A DNA stretch of 64,000 nt from an uncultured Fidelibacterota bacterium (GTDB lineage: Bacteria; Fidelibacterota; Marinisomatia; Marinisomatales; Marinisomataceae): assembly GCA_902624275.1 (NCBI GenBank), contig CACNWW010000001.1:64001-128000 (forward strand). Reading direction: 5' to 3'. The position numbers were made by a program, and so were the translations under genes. Positions 17,810 to 28,313 of the stretch are shown piece by piece. A model generated the notes under the pieces. It was not told the DNA's origin and made no database searches. It was given only the letters and a program-made list of their open reading frames with translations. Position 1 is the first letter of the stretch; every line of letters starts with the position of its first letter.

Positions 17810-19015
17810 CTAATGGTTCCTATGATTTATTGAATGAACAAGCTCTGTATCATTTAAAGGCACAAGATTTGATCTTGAAGTAATATATTTAAATCCACCA
17901 ATGAATATTAATGCAAAACTAAGCATGGTGATCAAATCATAAATACCAAAAAAGAAATCTTTTTTATGAACAGTAGGCATAATAATAAAATTAATATCGA
18001 TATAGTGCATGAATAAAACCCATATTGTCATTACTTGCAAAAGTCTAATATTCCTTTTTGAACCTCTAAAAATCAGAATGAAAAATGGAATAAAAAACTT
18101 ACCAACAATAAGTAAAACGCTTATGATTTTCCATGAACCCACCCATCTATGAAGATACCAAATGGTTTCCTCAGGAATGTTACTATACCAAATAAAATAA
18201 AATTGCGCTCCAGCGATGTAACAATAGAATACAGTGAAAGCAAACAAATACTTTCCTAAATCATGATAGTGCTCAATACTAACTATATTTTGAAGATATC
18301 CCTGATCTTGTAATCTTATAATTGTAAATGTAAGGAATGCTAAGAAGGCCAAGAAGGCTCCAGCAAATGTATAGACTCCATACATAGTAGAATACCAATG
18401 TGGGTCAAGGCTCATTTGCCAATCAAGCCCTGCAAATGTTAAACTTATAAAGAAAAAGACGCCCATAGGGCTCATACAAAAATATCTTAAATTTTCTAAA
18501 ATTTTAATATCACCAGTCCTGTCATGCTTAATAGAGTTAAAATAAATGAATAATGCAATGATATTCCACAAAACAAAATATAAAAAGGCTCTAAAAATAA
18601 ATGATTCTTCATTAAGGTATGCTAATTTATGCTGGATTAAATGATCAGCTTCAAAATCATGCGTTTTCCAATAATAGTGATTTGGTAACCATTTGAATAG
18701 TTTTTCCATTCCAAAAATAATTGGAACGAAAGGCAAAGTGAACAATGGTGTTAACATGATAGTATTCTCCATTATTCTTCTTATCGATACACTCCATGTA
18801 GATGAGAAAGCATAATGAACCATAATGAAGAACATTCCTCCAAGAATGATACTTAGCCAATAAAAATATGAAGTCAAATATGAGAAGTAAAATACCTTAT
18901 CTGATGCTCCAAAGAACCATGTCAATAGTAATGCAATATACCCAACAGCAATCAAAATCAAATTATTTGATTTCTTTGATACATAAGAGTAAGTCTTAGG
19001 ATCAAGATTCATCAT
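17810..19015 (-). CDS. actF: Alternative complex III subunit ActF
   Basis: Quinol:cytochrome c oxidoreductase membrane subunit of the NrfD-related PsrC fold, 401 residues with about ten helices. Motifs AFSSTWSVSIRRIMENT near residue 70, FAGLDWQMSLDPHWYSTMYG near residue 200 and IPEETIWYLHRWVGSW near 285 are characteristic of ActF. In known structures ActC, not ActF, binds the quinol; ActF is the pseudo-symmetric partner. Two adjacent ATGs (MMN) leave a one-codon uncertainty at the start. Its ATG overlaps actE by 4 bases. Confidence 0.92.
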   Translation of the reverse strand: MMNLDPKTYSYVSKKSNNLILIAVGYIALLLTWFFGASDKVFYFSYLTSYFYWLSIILGGMFFIMVHYAFSSTWSVSIRRIMENTIMLTPLFTLPFVPIIFGMEKLFKWLPNHYYWKTHDFEADHLIQHKLAYLNEESFIFRAFLYFVLWNIIALFIYFNSIKHDRTGDIKILENLRYFCMSPMGVFFFISLTFAGLDWQMSLDPHWYSTMYGVYTFAGAFLAFLAFLTFTIIRLQDQGYLQNIVSIEHYHDLGKYLFAFTVFYCYIAGAQFYFIWYSNIPEETIWYLHRWVGSWKIISVLLIVGKFFIPFFILIFRGSKRNIRLLQVMTIWVLFMHYIDINFIIMPTVHKKDFFFGIYDLITMLSFALIFIGGFKYITSRSNLVPLNDTELVHSINHRNH

Positions 19016-19620
19016 GAATTATCACTTAATTTATCTTGTTCATCTTCTGGTAAATCTTCAAAATTAGCATTTTGACTTCTTTGGAGCGCTCTTACATAAT
19101 GAATAATAGACCAAACATCTTCGGTATCAATTTGATAGCCATATGCGGGCATACTTCTCAAGCCATAAACAATAGTATTGTACATTTCTCCATCGGGTTG
19201 CTCCCTAATTCTTTGATCATGCAAGTTAGCTGGAATTACAGGATATTCGTATTGCGTTACAATTCCTTTTCCGTTACCAACTCCGGAGTGACAAACACTG
19301 CAATAAATAGTATATCTTTCCTGACCTCTGTTTAAAACATCTAAAGTTAGTTCTACAGGATTAGAAACAAGATATGAGCCATCGTCATTTTTTCCGCTGA
19401 TAAATGAATGATTTTCGGCAATCATTCCACGAGCAATTGTACCTTCAACAGGTTTTCTCATGGTTGATCCATCCTCAAAAAAATTACTTTCTTCTAGGGC
19501 GCGATATTTTTGTTGATTGTCCATATTAGGATTTAAATGAATAGGTGGACTTTCAAACTTTGAACCTCTAAAACATCCGGTCAAAAATAATAAGCAGATT
19601 AAAATAATATTAATTTTCAT
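19012..19620 (-). CDS. actE: Alternative complex III monoheme cytochrome c lipoprotein ActE
   Basis: Periplasmic electron carrier of ACIII, 202 residues. The signal peptide ends in a lipobox LTGC with C16 as lipid site. One c-type heme: C107-S-V-C-H111, with M157 in LRSMPAYGYQI as the likely sixth ligand. It would pass electrons from the ActA hemes to the cytochrome domain of CoxB. Overlaps actD by 11 bases. Confidence 0.93.
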   Translation of the reverse strand: MKINIILICLLFLTGCFRGSKFESPPIHLNPNMDNQQKYRALEESNFFEDGSTMRKPVEGTIARGMIAENHSFISGKNDDGSYLVSNPVELTLDVLNRGQERYTIYCSVCHSGVGNGKGIVTQYEYPVIPANLHDQRIREQPDGEMYNTIVYGLRSMPAYGYQIDTEDVWSIIHYVRALQRSQNANFEDLPEDEQDKLSDNS

Positions 19621-20155
19621 CGCTTAACACCTCTATTTCAGTACCACCAATATTTCTTAAAAAATCAATCACATTATTTTCATCATATTTTGGATCATCA
19701 ACTTCAATACTTATATAAAATGCATCGCTACTTACATCAGAAAATTTTTCAGAATAAAAAACAGGATGATGGAATCTAGGAATACGATTAAAAAACATCA
19801 TTCCAAAAACAGCACCAAATGCGCTGAACAAAACCATCAATTCAAAGGTGATAATTGCATATGCAGGGTAAGCAAAATATGGTTTACCACTGATGTTCAT
19901 TGGATATTCAATAGAATGAATCCATGTCTGCAAACCAAATCCAAATAATGCTCCGGTCAATCCCATTGCACCAATCAAATAACCAAGCTTAGAACGCTCA
20001 AGTCCCATCGCATCATCCATTCCATGAATTGGAAAAGGTGAATGGCAATCAAACTTAGTAAACCCTTCATTTCTAACTTTTTCTGCAGCATGAACTAGAG
20101 ATTCAGGACTATCAAACCTTGCTATTACACCAAATTTATTCATGATCATGTCCAT
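19610..20155 (-). CDS. actD: Alternative complex III subunit ActD (DUF3341)
   Basis: Membrane subunit of ACIII, 181 residues. The N-terminal ferredoxin-like cytoplasmic part ([20 protein letters not shown]) ends in the conserved sequence [14 protein letters not shown], followed by two helices (about 58-80 and 97-122) and a short C-terminal domain. Three in-frame ATGs (20155, 20149, 20143) precede FGVIARF and none has a clear Shine-Dalgarno site, so the exact start is uncertain; all overlap the histidine-rich end of actC. Confidence 0.92.
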   Translation of the reverse strand: MDMIMNKFGVIARFDSPESLVHAAEKVRNEGFTKFDCHSPFPIHGMDDAMGLERSKLGYLIGAMGLTGALFGFGLQTWIHSIEYPMNISGKPYFAYPAYAIITFELMVLFSAFGAVFGMMFFNRIPRFHHPVFYSEKFSDVSSDAFYISIEVDDPKYDENNVIDFLRNIGGTEIEVLSDEN

Positions 20156-21515
20156 GGTGGGGGTTTGATTCAGGTAAAACTAATTTTGCTTCAGCAATAG
20201 AAACCATCGGTAGGAATCTTAAAAATAATAAAAATCCGGTAAAAAATAATCCAAAAGTTCCAATGTAGATTGAAACATCAAATATGGTAGGATTATACAT
20301 TGCCCAAGCACCAGGCATAAAGTCTCTATGAAGAGTAATTACAACAATAACAAATCTTTCAAACCACATTCCAATATTTACGAGAATTGATGTAATAAAT
20401 AAAAACGGAATATGTCTTCTATATTTTTCAAACCAAAAAAATTGAGGGACAACAACATTACAAAAGATCATTGCCCAATATCCCCACCAGTATGGACCTA
20501 ATGCTCTATTTACAAATGCAAAAGATTCGTAAGGATTACCACTATACCAGGCTACAAAAAATTCCATTGAATAAGCATATCCAACCATGCAGCCAGTCAA
20601 TAACATAATTTGAGCCATCTTGTCTAAATGCTCTACTGTAATGATATGTCCTAGATTATAAACTTTTCTTGCGATAATTGATAAAGTCATTACCATACCA
20701 AAGCCTGAATAAATAGCACCAGCAACAAAATATGGTGGGAAAATAGTAGTATGCCATCCAGGAATTACACTTGTTGCAAAGTCTGAACTAACAACACTAT
20801 GTACAGATAAAACTAATGGGGTAGAAATTCCAGCTAACACTAGGTATGCTAACTCATAATGCTGCCATTGTCTATTACCACCTCTCCAACCTAGTGCAAA
20901 GAAACCATATACTTTCTTTTTTAAACCTTTAGCTCTATCTCTTAAAGTAGCTAAATCCGGAATTAAACCGGTATACCAGAAAAGTAAAGAGACTGTGAAA
21001 TATGTAAATACAGCAAAGAAGTCCCAAATTAATGGACTACGCATATTTGGCCACATTCCCATCTGATTAGGTAATGGTAAGAACCAATATGCCACCCATA
21101 TTCTTCCTACGTGAATTCCTGGAAAAACTAAAGCGCAAATAACAGCAAAAAGGGTCATGGTTTCTGCAAATCTATTAATGGCATTTCTCCAATTTTGTCT
21201 AAACAAATGTAAAATTGCTGAAATCAATGTTCCAGCATGTCCAATACCAACCCACCAAACAAAATTAATAATAGCCCATCCCCAGAAAACAGGATTATTA
21301 ATACCCCATACTCCAGTACCTTCCCAAATTAAAAAACCAAGACTTCCAACAAAAATAGCTAGAAGAGAAAGGGAGAAACCGAATAATAACCACCACTGGA
21401 TTGGTGTCTTTTTTTGCTCTGGGACGCCAGCTATATCTTCAGTGATAGAAGTAAAATCTTGATTACCTGGCAGTAGTTTTTCTGCTCTAATTTCAGCTTT
21501 TGATTTAACTGACAT
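20136..21515 (-). CDS. actC: Alternative complex III quinol-binding subunit ActC (NrfD family)
   Basis: Integral membrane subunit with about ten helices, 459 residues, the menaquinol/quinol oxidation site in known ACIII structures. Motifs [20 protein letters not shown] (near 90-109), [39 protein letters not shown] and [11 protein letters not shown] match the family. GGGAG lies upstream of the ATG, and the ATG overlaps the actB stop (TAATG). The C-terminus is histidine rich (HHGHDHE). Confidence 0.95.
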   Translation of the reverse strand: MSVKSKAEIRAEKLLPGNQDFTSITEDIAGVPEQKKTPIQWWLLFGFSLSLLAIFVGSLGFLIWEGTGVWGINNPVFWGWAIINFVWWVGIGHAGTLISAILHLFRQNWRNAINRFAETMTLFAVICALVFPGIHVGRIWVAYWFLPLPNQMGMWPNMRSPLIWDFFAVFTYFTVSLLFWYTGLIPDLATLRDRAKGLKKKVYGFFALGWRGGNRQWQHYELAYLVLAGISTPLVLSVHSVVSSDFATSVIPGWHTTIFPPYFVAGAIYSGFGMVMTLSIIARKVYNLGHIITVEHLDKMAQIMLLTGCMVGYAYSMEFFVAWYSGNPYESFAFVNRALGPYWWGYWAMIFCNVVVPQFFWFEKYRRHIPFLFITSILVNIGMWFERFVIVVITLHRDFMPGAWAMYNPTIFDVSIYIGTFGLFFTGFLLFLRFLPMVSIAEAKLVLPESNPHHGHDHE

Positions 21516-24500
21516 TAATGGCTACTCCCATTATAAGAATTAGAAACCAACATTGGGTTTTGGTTTCTTATTTTAGCTAGATAAGTTGTTCTTGGAGCGG
21601 TTCCTAGATGAGCTAATAATGCATAATCTCTATTTCTTCTTTTGGCAATACTTACTTCACTATTTGGATCATTAATGTCACCAAACTTTATAGCGTCAGC
21701 AGGACATGATGATGCACATGCAACTTTCACATCACCGTCTTGCATTTCACGATTTTCATTTTTTGCCTTGATTCTAGCTGCACTTACTCTTTGATAGCAG
21801 TAAGTACATTTCTCCATGACGCCTCTAAACCTGATTGAAACATCAGGATTCATAGCCATCTGAACTACTTCTGGTAAATCTCTAGTATAATTATAAAAAT
21901 TGAATTTTCTTACTTTATACGGACAATTATTTGCACAATATCTTGTTCCGAGACATCTGTTATAGGTCATCTGATTTACTCCATCTGAGGAGTGAGTAGT
22001 TGCAGCAACTGGGCAGACAGTTTCACATGGAGCAAGTTCACAATGAACGCAAGAAACTGATTGAGTGGATACTTCAGGATTGTCAGGGTCACCTGCGAAG
22101 TAATTATCAATTCTTATCCAATGCATTTCTCTACCCTTCATGACTTGCTCTTTTCCAACAACAGGAATATTATTTTCGCTTTGACATGCTATTGAACAAG
22201 CATTACACGAAGTACAACTAGTTAAATCAATTGACATTCCCCATTGCGGACCTTTTGAATAATCCCAATCTGGATTGTACATAGAATGATCGGCCCAACT
22301 TCTTTTTTTATCAGGTTTATGTTCTTCGACCTTTTTCTGAACCCAATCAGGATTATCTTTGTAGTAATCCAAAGTTGACTGTTTAACCAATTCAGGAATC
22401 CTTGATTGAGTTTCCTCTGAAGATAAATTACTAAAACCTGGTGCAGCATATTTGTCATCCTCCAAACCATGGTGATCTTGTGTTGAAGCTAAAGGATATG
22501 TCTCATCGAGGGCTTTAATTGTACCATTAAGCATAAAACATGAATTATTAGATTTTCTTAATGGATAAACATTGAATCCAACTCCATTACCAATTCTGCC
22601 ATTAAATTTTCTGCCGTATCCTAGTTCAAGAGAAATAGATTTCTGATTTTGACCAGGAGTAATGAATGCAGGGATTTTAATTGAATTACCTCCAACTGTA
22701 ATTTCAAGCATTTGTCCATTCTTGATATTGAATTTTTTTGCAACTTTTATGCTTATTAATGCAGCATTATCCCATGTTAAACTAGTTATTGGTTTAGGAA
22801 TTTCTTGCAACCAGCCGTTATTAGCATACCTTCCATCATATACTGATGATGAAGGATTAAAAATAATTTCAAATTTGCCATCATCAAGCTTATAATTAGC
22901 ATTTAGAACTTTTGTAGATGCTTTTGTTTTTGGCTTAATATCTACCCTTTTTAATTGCGGCTCTTCAAAAACTCCATCATGTAAAACTTTATCCCAGGCT
23001 CTATCAAAATTTCCTTTTTTAATAATTTTTGACTTCCAAACATTCTTGACTGTCTCATAAGCGCTCTGTTCTTTAGCATAAACAATTGGTGATAGAACTT
23101 GAATCGCACTCTTTGAGTTGAATAAAGGCATTATTTGGGGCTGAATAACACTTACAAAGCCATCATAAGTCATTGCATCCCCCCAACATTCAAAGTAATG
23201 ATTCATAGCAATATTCCATGAGCAAAGCTTAGAAGTTTCGTCAACTATATTTGTTAAATGGACTGTATTTTTAACTTTACTTAATGAGTCTGCAAAATCA
23301 AAGTCAGCCGGTGAATCATACACTGGATTAGCTCCAAGAATAATTAGGTTATCGATTTCCCCTTTTTTCATATCACTACAAAGAGACTTAAAATTACCTA
23401 TAGATGACACTTGAGAAAGTGATAAAGGATAATAATCAACTGGTGCATCTAACTTATTATTAATCAGCGCAATTAATTGATGGAACTCTTTAGATAATGA
23501 TGATCCACCTAAAATGATTGACTCACCTTTATTAGTAATTAAATCTTTGGCAGCAGCTTTAATCCATAAATTGTTGCGGCTTTTTATTTTCTCTGCATTA
23601 ATAGGAAGCCCAAGCAATTTTAGTTCGTAAGCTAATTCAGATAATAAATTCTCCATTTCATGTTGAGCAACATTAAGTCTGTGATCAGCGCTAGAACCAG
23701 TTGATGATATGGAACTTTCAGCAACATATAACCTATTCATTGTACTTGTTTCATCAACTATATCTCTGTTCTGAGCAAATTTTCTAGTATGATAGATGTT
23801 GTTATCATCAACCCCAAGAAAGTCTGATCCTAATGAAACAATTATCTGTGCATTCTCTAGCCTGTATAGAGGTTGTAATCTTTTTGAAAAAGCTTTTTCA
23901 ATCCCATCATAAAGATTTTCATTATTGACAGACTCATAAACAACCCATTTTGCTTTAGGTAGCTTCTTTTTAAAATCATCTTTGATAGATTTAATAGTTG
24001 GAGAAGATGATTCTTGCATTAATATAGCTAAACCACTACCATCAGTTTCATTAATACTTTTAGCAAATTTTAGATATTCAGACCAGTCAACTTTATTGCC
24101 CTCAAATTTGATTCCTCTTAACCTGTCAGGGTCATACATATCAAGAGTGCTTGCTTGGGCAAAAGAATTTGATTTACCCATTGTAGCTGGATGTTTATCA
24201 TTACCTTCAACTTTGACAGGTCTTTCGCTATGATTTTCAATTACAACACCCAAAGCATTATTTTTAAACGGTAAAGTACTTGCATAATAATTCGGTATAC
24301 CAGGGACTATTCCAATTTCCGCCTCTACATAAGGAATAATCTTTTGTACTGGTTTTTTACATCCTTCCAAACCAGCAAGCGCTACTGACGCAGCAATTAA
24401 GGATAAAAAATTTCTTCTTGAAAGGCCATTATCAACATTATGTTCGGACTGTTTTAAAAAGCGATTGTAGTCTTCTTCCGAAGATATATCTTTAAGACTT

Positions 24501-24601
24501 TTCCAATAACCAAATTCTTGATTATTCTCCTTATCTAATGCAGGAGCATTAGTCTTTACAAACTCTTGGTTCTTTTTTTCTATCTGTGACATTGTTGACA
24601 A
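21515..24601 (-). CDS. actB: Alternative complex III subunit ActB (molybdopterin-like plus Fe-S)
   Basis: Large periplasmic subunit, 1028 residues. A Tat motif SRRNFLSL (R62, R63) leads to a possible lipobox LEGC with C81, so the protein is probably exported folded and lipid-anchored. The middle is a molybdopterin-oxidoreductase fold that in ACIII holds no Mo cofactor. The C-terminal ferredoxin part (787-1028) contains 15 cysteines (796, 799, 802, 806, 851, 854, 859, 863, 883, 889, 893, 932, 935, 962, 966), the number needed for three 4Fe-4S and one 3Fe-4S cluster as in characterised ACIII. Confidence 0.95.
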   Translation of the reverse strand: MSTMSQIEKKNQEFVKTNAPALDKENNQEFGYWKSLKDISSEEDYNRFLKQSEHNVDNGLSRRNFLSLIAASVALAGLEGCKKPVQKIIPYVEAEIGIVPGIPNYYASTLPFKNNALGVVIENHSERPVKVEGNDKHPATMGKSNSFAQASTLDMYDPDRLRGIKFEGNKVDWSEYLKFAKSINETDGSGLAILMQESSSPTIKSIKDDFKKKLPKAKWVVYESVNNENLYDGIEKAFSKRLQPLYRLENAQIIVSLGSDFLGVDDNNIYHTRKFAQNRDIVDETSTMNRLYVAESSISSTGSSADHRLNVAQHEMENLLSELAYELKLLGLPINAEKIKSRNNLWIKAAAKDLITNKGESIILGGSSLSKEFHQLIALINNKLDAPVDYYPLSLSQVSSIGNFKSLCSDMKKGEIDNLIILGANPVYDSPADFDFADSLSKVKNTVHLTNIVDETSKLCSWNIAMNHYFECWGDAMTYDGFVSVIQPQIMPLFNSKSAIQVLSPIVYAKEQSAYETVKNVWKSKIIKKGNFDRAWDKVLHDGVFEEPQLKRVDIKPKTKASTKVLNANYKLDDGKFEIIFNPSSSVYDGRYANNGWLQEIPKPITSLTWDNAALISIKVAKKFNIKNGQMLEITVGGNSIKIPAFITPGQNQKSISLELGYGRKFNGRIGNGVGFNVYPLRKSNNSCFMLNGTIKALDETYPLASTQDHHGLEDDKYAAPGFSNLSSEETQSRIPELVKQSTLDYYKDNPDWVQKKVEEHKPDKKRSWADHSMYNPDWDYSKGPQWGMSIDLTSCTSCNACSIACQSENNIPVVGKEQVMKGREMHWIRIDNYFAGDPDNPEVSTQSVSCVHCELAPCETVCPVAATTHSSDGVNQMTYNRCLGTRYCANNCPYKVRKFNFYNYTRDLPEVVQMAMNPDVSIRFRGVMEKCTYCYQRVSAARIKAKNENREMQDGDVKVACASSCPADAIKFGDINDPNSEVSIAKRRNRDYALLAHLGTAPRTTYLAKIRNQNPMLVSNSYNGSSH

Positions 24602-25227
24602 TCTCCAACAGGTCTTTCATCTCCATGCTCAGCAACCCACGACGAAACAAATTGATCGTAGTCTGCAGGCGGAGTCCAATACATATTAGTTACTTCACTA
24701 ACAGGTCTTACTTCTGGTGCATCCGACCTATGACAATCTAAACACCAATCCATACTAAGAGGTTGAACCTGATAAACAACCTCCATTTCTGCAATATTTC
24801 CATGGCATGATATACATGCAACTCCAGAATTTACGTGCACGCTGTGATTAAAATATGCATATTCAGGAAGCATATGAACTTTAATCCATTCAATTGGTTT
24901 ACCAGTTTCCCAACTTTCTCTTACTAGTTCTAACTTTTCGCTATCTGTTTTTACATAGGTATGACATCCCATGCAAGTTTCAGTTGGTGGAATAACAGCT
25001 GAATATCCCTGCTCAACCCCAACATGACAATATCGACAATCTATTCCCATGTCACCAGCATGCAACTTATGACTATAGGGAACTGGTTGTGTTGGCGCAT
25101 AACCAACATCAGTATAATAAGGGGATCCGTAATACCAAATAAAAGAAGACAAAGAAAAAATAAGCAAAAAGACAGCTATCAGGAAAATTCCTGGAAAATT
25201 ATTTGTCCATCTGGGGAATAGTTGCAT
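24580..25227 (-). CDS. actA: Alternative complex III pentaheme cytochrome c ActA
   Basis: First gene of the 14.6-kb respiratory operon. 215 residues: one N-terminal membrane helix (about 12-33) and a periplasmic domain with exactly five CxxCH sites starting at residues 64, 85, 138, 162 and 210. The last heme site ends one residue before the stop. AAGGGATTAC precedes the ATG. The 3' end overlaps actB by 22 bases. It carries electrons between the Fe-S clusters of ActB and the ActE heme. Confidence 0.95.
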   Translation of the reverse strand: MQLFPRWTNNFPGIFLIAVFLLIFSLSSFIWYYGSPYYTDVGYAPTQPVPYSHKLHAGDMGIDCRYCHVGVEQGYSAVIPPTETCMGCHTYVKTDSEKLELVRESWETGKPIEWIKVHMLPEYAYFNHSVHVNSGVACISCHGNIAEMEVVYQVQPLSMDWCLDCHRSDAPEVRPVSEVTNMYWTPPADYDQFVSSWVAEHGDERPVGDCQQCHR

Positions 25228-25451
25228 GTAATCCCTTTACTCTAGTTGCATTTTTACTCTTATCGAAATCTTGTAATTAATACAACAATTAACGTTAACT
25301 AAATCAAAAAATTTTTCAGGACCTAAATTTAACATTCTTTGTTAATAAATGTTACAAATTTCGTCTAAAACATTACGTTTATATTGTTATTAATTCAAGC
25401 ATTAAACTAATGTCTTAACTTTTTTTTATTTAATAGATAAATTTCTTATTA
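25228..25451. promoter_or_regulatory. Divergent intergenic region between act operon and DASS gene
   Basis: A 224-base AT-rich spacer that must hold the promoter of the 15-gene respiratory operon and that of the DASS-usp pair. I found a 10-bp palindrome TTAACGTTAA at 25289-25298 and a repeat of TTTACTCT (near 25237 and 25253). No -35/-10 pair is convincing by eye. A possible regulator-binding role for the palindrome is speculative. Confidence 0.4.
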
Positions 25452-26861
25452 ATGAATGAATCATATAAAATTATTTCTTCATCAATTCTTTTTTGGTTTT
25501 CTCAAAAAAAATGGTTTGTATATAGTATTCTTATTTCAATTTTTCTGTTAAACTTGAATACACCTTTAGGACTAACCGTTCCAGCGTATCACAGCTTGAT
25601 AATATTGCTATTAGTATTTATGCTCGTAACGTTTGAACCTATACCATTTCCAGCCATTGCATTACTTACATTAGTTTTACAAGTTGTTCTAGGAGTAGCG
25701 CCTCCAAATGTTGTTGCATCTTCTTTTATGAATGATGCAGTACTATTTGTTATGGGATCTTTAATGTTTGCTATAGCAATAGTTCATCAAGGGCTTGATA
25801 TCCGTTTAGCAAAATTGATTATTAAAATTTTTGGGAAAAGTAAAAGGATGTTCTTAGCAGGACTTATGACAATATCTGCAGTATTATCATCTTTCCTTGG
25901 CGAACATACTGTGATCGCGATTATGCTTCCAATTGGATTATCTGTCATAAAAAATATTGATACTCAACAAGCCGATGGAAAAAATGCTGTACTTTTAACT
26001 TTATTTTCAATTGCCTATGGGACAATTATTGGATCAATAGGAACTCCATCAGGCGGCGCTAGAAATGTGATTATGATTAATTATCTTCAAGAATTTAGTA
26101 ATGTCAGTATTGATTATTGGAAATGGATGAAACACGCCTACCCAATTTTAATGATTCAGTTAGTTGTTGCCTATTTTGTGCTCCAATTTACTTTTCCATC
26201 TTCATTGAATAATATTAAAATGCGTGGTTTCAAAAAAAATGTTGTCAAAATAGATGTGAAGAAAAATATAAACCATCTTTTTTCATGTTTAATAATCATT
26301 GGTATTGTTTCAAGCTGGTTTGCTTTTAATGATATTTATGGATTAGGAATTATTGCACTTGCTGGCGCATTAACGTTTATGATTTTTGGAATGATTTCAT
26401 GGGAAGAAATAAATAAAAATACAAACTGGGGAGTCATTCTTCTTTTTGCAGCTACAATTTCATTAGGGTTTCAAATAAATGAAACAGGTGCTTCATCATG
26501 GCTTGTTTTAAAATTCAATGAATTACTTGCAACTTTTCCTTCAAATTCAATGGATGTAAGTTGGTCAATAATGGCAGTTTTATCAGGACTAACTGCCAAC
26601 TTTTTTACTAGTTCAGCTACTGTATCATTAATTGGACCATTGGCCATAGAACTGCATCCAACAGATATTTCTTTTGCTCTTTCTTCAGCAATAGCTTCAG
26701 GCTTTTCATTCTTAACTGTAATTTCATCTCCAACAGCAATGATTATATACTCTACTGGATTAGTTTCAACTAAAATATTTTTTAAAGTTGGAATATTGAT
26801 GTTTTGTATTTCGATTATTATTTTGTATTTAATGTCACAATTTTATTGGGTAATGCTATGA
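25452..26861 (+). CDS. SLC13/DASS-family membrane transporter, divergent
   Basis: Polytopic anion transporter of the divalent anion:Na symporter type, 469 residues with about 11-12 helices and two inverted repeats. Family glycine/proline loops are visible (GSIGTPSGGARNVIM near 194-208). The two sodium/substrate SNT motifs are changed: aligned on the following proline they read G150-E151-H152 and T386-S387-S388. Substrate (sulfate, dicarboxylate or other) and even sodium coupling are therefore open. The start has no clear Shine-Dalgarno. Its stop overlaps the start of a tandem Usp gene (ATGA). Confidence 0.8.
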   Translation: MNESYKIISSSILFWFSQKKWFVYSILISIFLLNLNTPLGLTVPAYHSLIILLLVFMLVTFEPIPFPAIALLTLVLQVVLGVAPPNVVASSFMNDAVLFVMGSLMFAIAIVHQGLDIRLAKLIIKIFGKSKRMFLAGLMTISAVLSSFLGEHTVIAIMLPIGLSVIKNIDTQQADGKNAVLLTLFSIAYGTIIGSIGTPSGGARNVIMINYLQEFSNVSIDYWKWMKHAYPILMIQLVVAYFVLQFTFPSSLNNIKMRGFKKNVVKIDVKKNINHLFSCLIIIGIVSSWFAFNDIYGLGIIALAGALTFMIFGMISWEEINKNTNWGVILLFAATISLGFQINETGASSWLVLKFNELLATFPSNSMDVSWSIMAVLSGLTANFFTSSATVSLIGPLAIELHPTDISFALSSAIASGFSFLTVISSPTAMIIYSTGLVSTKIFFKVGILMFCISIIILYLMSQFYWVML

Positions 26862-27739
26862 AGATTTTAATCGCAATTGGTGGAAGAGAATTCTCAAAAC
26901 CTACATTAGATCTTGGAATGAAAATTGCAAATTCATTTAAATCGTCAACTACAATTGCATATGTGGGTAAAAAAATAAGTCAGTTTTCAGAAAAAGATGT
27001 AAGCGTAGTACATCAAAATTTAGATGATAGAGAGCTTTATAGACCTGGAATTAGAACGCTTGAATGGGCTTATGATTTCTTGATATCAAAAAAATATATT
27101 GAAGAAAAAGACTCCAATACATTTGATGATTATCTATTAGTTGATGAAGAAAATTCAAGAATGAAAGTATTACTAAAGGGACAACAGTCTGATAAAATTG
27201 ATTTAATCATGCGCACAGGTGAAATAATTGAACAATTAAAAGATGAAGTAGAAACCAATAAGCATGATATAACCATAATTGGAGGTGGCGGGAATAAAGG
27301 GATTCATCAAAAATTAGTCCAATTTATCGATAGTTCAGTCTTTGTCGTAAAAAATTATTCTGTTTATAAAAAGTATAAAATTCTTCTACCGGTAAATGAT
27401 TCTGAAGGTTCCGACATGGCTATTGATACTGCTATAAATTTTGCAAAATCTTATAAACTTAATGTTGAAATAGTCTCAGTTCCAGAAGGGAAAAAATCAA
27501 TCGAAGAAGTAAAAAAAATTCTTAATAAAACAAAAGACAAATTCTCAAAAAATAAAATTAAAACTACAACAAAATTGATTGATGGCCTTACAGTAAATTC
27601 AATTGTCAATTACGCAAAAGATGATAGCATTATAATTCTTGGAGTTTCTCCAAAAAATTTAATTATGAAATATTTTTTCGGGAGTAAACCTTTAAGTATT
27701 GCTCTGAAATGTAATTGTCCTGTTCTTATTACGAAGTAA
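26858..27739 (+). CDS. Tandem universal stress protein
   Basis: Soluble protein of 293 residues with two Usp folds: the first starts KILIAIGGREFSKPTLDLG, the second YKILLPVNDSEGSDMAIDTA near residue 167. The end of each domain has a glycine-rich turn (IIGGGGNKG; ILGVSPKNL...FFGS), suggesting at least partial nucleotide binding. I start at ATG 26858, which overlaps the transporter stop; an in-frame ATG at 26804 lies inside the transporter. Translational coupling suggests the Usp protein regulates or senses the transporter. Convergent overlap with tpx by 11 bases. Confidence 0.8.
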   Translation: MKILIAIGGREFSKPTLDLGMKIANSFKSSTTIAYVGKKISQFSEKDVSVVHQNLDDRELYRPGIRTLEWAYDFLISKKYIEEKDSNTFDDYLLVDEENSRMKVLLKGQQSDKIDLIMRTGEIIEQLKDEVETNKHDITIIGGGGNKGIHQKLVQFIDSSVFVVKNYSVYKKYKILLPVNDSEGSDMAIDTAINFAKSYKLNVEIVSVPEGKKSIEEVKKILNKTKDKFSKNKIKTTTKLIDGLTVNSIVNYAKDDSIIILGVSPKNLIMKYFFGSKPLSIALKCNCPVLITK

Positions 27740-28232
27740 GGACTTCAACTACTTTATCATAGTCAGGTTCATGTCCTGTTTGATCAACAAGCTGTGAGTA
27801 GATAATCTTATGATCTGAATCTGTAACAAGAACTGATCTAGCTAATAAACCTTGGAATTTTCCATTAGTGTGAAGAACACCATATTCATTAGCAAAATCT
27901 TCATTTCTCATATCAGATAAGAAAATTACATCATTGATATTATGATTAAGACAAAACTGTTTATGACTAAATCCTAAATCTCTAGAAATACATAAAATAA
28001 CTGTATTTTCAAACTGACTTGCTAAAGTATTAAATTTTACTGCTGAAGCTGAACACACTGGAGTACTCATGCTTGGAAAAATATTTAAAACTAATCTTTT
28101 CCCTTTAAACTGCTCTAAACTAACATTCTTTAAATCACCATCTGCTAATAAAAAATCTGGTAGTTTACTACCTACATCTGGTAATTCACCATTTAATGTT
28201 ACTTCAAAGTCACCTAATTTTACTTTTGCCAT
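27729..28232 (-). CDS. tpx: Thiol peroxidase (atypical 2-Cys peroxiredoxin)
   Basis: Reduces hydroperoxides using thioredoxin. 167 residues with Tpx spacing: peroxidatic C60 in FPSMSTPVCSASAVKFN and resolving C94 in SHKQFCLNHNI, matching the C61/C95 pair of E. coli Tpx. Start 28232 is chosen because GGGG at 28239-28242 is 6 bases upstream; an ATG at 28244 would lie upstream of that site. It has its own extended -10 promoter and is divergent from sodB. Confidence 0.93.
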   Translation of the reverse strand: MAKVKLGDFEVTLNGELPDVGSKLPDFLLADGDLKNVSLEQFKGKRLVLNIFPSMSTPVCSASAVKFNTLASQFENTVILCISRDLGFSHKQFCLNHNINDVIFLSDMRNEDFANEYGVLHTNGKFQGLLARSVLVTDSDHKIIYSQLVDQTGHEPDYDKVVEVLTS

Positions 28233-28238
28233 ATTTTT

Positions 28239-28242
28239 CCCC
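28239..28242 (-). promoter_or_regulatory. Shine-Dalgarno site that fixes the tpx start
   Basis: GGGG (minus strand) 6 bases before the ATG at 28232. It lies downstream of the alternative in-frame ATG at 28244 and so favours the shorter product. Confidence 0.6.
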
Positions 28243-28252
28243 ATTTATGTTT

Positions 28253-28261
28253 ATTATATCA
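28253..28261 (-). promoter_or_regulatory. Extended -10 promoter of tpx
   Basis: TGATATAAT on the minus strand is a consensus TATAAT preceded by TGn. No good -35 is present, which is normal for extended -10 promoters. Transcription would start near 28246. Confidence 0.5.
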
Positions 28262-28313
28262 ATTAAATTGGAATTAAATTTATGAATTAAAAATTTATTA
28301 AAAGGAGTTTTTT

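Noticed and set aside
21157-21462. Long plus-strand open frame opposite actC
   Set aside because: It mirrors a certain conserved gene, has no ribosome site and no recognisable motif.
25289-25298. TTAACGTTAA as a defined regulator site
   Set aside because: A 10-bp palindrome of mostly A and T is expected by chance at this base composition; kept only as a note on the intergenic region.
26804-26857. 18-residue N-terminal extension of the Usp protein
   Set aside because: It lies inside the transporter gene, and the Usp fold starts exactly at KILIAIGG after ATG 26858, which overlaps the stop as ATGA.
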